Shown here in pieces: positions 63,396 through 64,000 of a DNA stretch of 64,000 bases; the first letter of the stretch is position 1, and the number at the start of each line of letters is the position of its first letter. The position numbers were made by a program, and so were the translations under genes. Origin of the DNA: Paenibacillus sp. 37 (GTDB taxonomy: Bacteria > Bacillota > Bacilli > Paenibacillales > Paenibacillaceae); assembly GCF_008386395.1 (NCBI RefSeq), contig NZ_CP043761.1, forward strand, positions 4,340,001-4,404,000, written 5' to 3'. The notes beneath the pieces were generated by a model, which worked only from the letters and a program-made list of their open reading frames with translations, was not told where the DNA came from and searched no databases.

Positions 63396-64000
63396 CTATT
63401 CGGATCTTGTCATTGGATGTTCAAGATCCACATGGCCCATCAGACTCTCCGTCTGCTGACCATCCACCAGTAAATCTAGTGATTTTACTTCATCAAACTG
63501 GAAGAACGTTTGTTTTAGAGCATCCAGCGCATAAGATTCTCCACCTGCTCCAAGACGTGCCGTATCTGGCATATGAATATCCAGCGTAAGAGCTCCATCC
63601 TTGAACTGAACAGACTTCAATTCAATTTCTTTAGACCACAGCGGAACAAGTTTAGCGTCTTTGCTCTGTTGCAGTGATTCAAAGGCAGCTTTATATTTGG
63701 CATCATCCGATGCGTATGAAATCTCTGCCGAAGCTTTGTGCAACTCCAGTTCTTCTTCATCCGTATAGAATACAGTGATCGTTTTCTTTTCATTACTTTC
63801 GGAAGTTGTTGGCGTGTCCGTAGACGTTTCGCTTGGCGGATTAGTTGTAGTCGTTTCCTCCGAACTGCCTTCCGTGGATTCTGTTGGTGTTGTGTTCTCT
63901 TCTGGTTCAGCAGTTACCGGTTCGGTAATTGTTTCGCCTTCAACCTCGGTCACATTGTTTTCCGTTCCTGCGCCTTGCGTCTGATTCGGAGCCGCTGTTG
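63396..64000 (-). CDS. GerMN-domain protein, 5' end beyond window
   Basis: The reading frame is open to base 64000, so the true start lies outside. About 200 residues are visible: a Thr/Glu/Ser/Pro-rich low-complexity stretch, then a single GerMN domain (about the last 130 residues) starting KTITVFYTDEEELELHKAS and containing LDALKQTFFQFDEVKSLDLLVDGQ, a domain of spore germination and sporulation lipoproteins. Probably an exported, membrane-anchored protein; the signal sequence is not visible. A GTG at 63953 is an internal codon, not a start. Confidence 0.85.
   Translation of the reverse strand, partial: TAAPNQTQGAGTENNVTEVEGETITEPVTAEPEENTTPTESTEGSSEETTTTNPPSETSTDTPTTSESNEKKTITVFYTDEEELELHKASAEISYASDDAKYKAAFESLQQSKDAKLVPLWSKEIELKSVQFKDGALTLDIHMPDTARLGAGGESYALDALKQTFFQFDEVKSLDLLVDGQQTESLMGHVDLEHPMTRSE

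Overview
The window looks like a chromosomal stretch of a Paenibacillus-type Gram-positive, spore-forming, facultatively anaerobic bacterium. The evidence is a narGHJI nitrate reductase operon of Bacillales type, AGGAGG-like ribosome binding sites with frequent GTG and TTG starts, Fur 7-1-7 boxes, a catabolite (cre) site, SLH-domain surface proteins, a two-headed bacterial dynamin, a Bce-type intramembrane-sensing module and a GerMN (spore germination type) protein. This assignment is inferred from gene content; no rRNA or tRNA gene, IS element, prophage or CRISPR array was found.

Region 1 (1-10977), anaerobic respiration. On the minus strand moaA, narG, narH, narJ, narI and the start of narK form one operon. 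Divergent from it is a five-gene operon: DUF2249 protein, unknown 124-aa protein, double DUF2249 protein, about 12-TM haem-copper-oxidase-like or NnrS-like membrane protein, and DUF59/MIP18 Fe-S assembly-type protein. The shared 320-bp spacer carries two FNR-type sites, each exactly 32 bp (centre to centre) from a -10 element, so both operons should be switched on together without oxygen. I consider the right-hand operon, probably linked to nitrogen oxides, the most interesting under-described system here.

Region 2 (11011-27118), envelope sensing and extracellular functions. A cupin protein; a Bce-type set (RR, HK, ABC ATPase, 10-TM permease) with a candidate operator; an SPFH/NAD-kinase-like gene pair behind a strong promoter embedded in a long inverted repeat; a 1458-residue secreted, surface-anchored GH53 endo-galactanase with a cre site; a YceI-family protein divergent from a two-component system; and an orphan AAA+ ATPase.

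Region 3 (27119-31493), metal-responsive. A 561-bp spacer with several palindromes, one Zur/Fur-like, precedes a small DUF1540 Cys protein. A perfect Fur box precedes an HpaB-type flavin monooxygenase. A second perfect Fur box precedes a convergent operon of flavodoxin, unknown protein and nitroreductase.

Region 4 (31690-44437), mostly housekeeping. rRNA-methyltransferase-like protein, RluA-type pseudouridine synthase, alkyltransferase-like protein, a MarR/DHA2 efflux pair, a second MarR, parE-parC (topoisomerase IV), and a GDSL hydrolase with an ABC-2 transporter.

Region 5 (44476-51280): CAP-domain secreted protein, GNAT and purT, then a Fur-controlled siderophore-binding lipoprotein plus ferredoxin-NADP reductase-like flavoprotein with a Btr-like AraC regulator.

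Region 6 (51491-64000): a heterodimeric ABC exporter, a dynamin with an internal GC-rich linker, a small unknown protein, nth, a 912-aa SLH protein, and a GerMN protein that runs off the window. Intrinsic terminators separate most units. The only gene-free stretches near or above 300 bp are 7755-8074 (divergent FNR promoters), 27119-27679 (palindromes and a promoter), 31397-31689 (Fur box and promoter) and 44187-44475 (two hairpins); each is described below.
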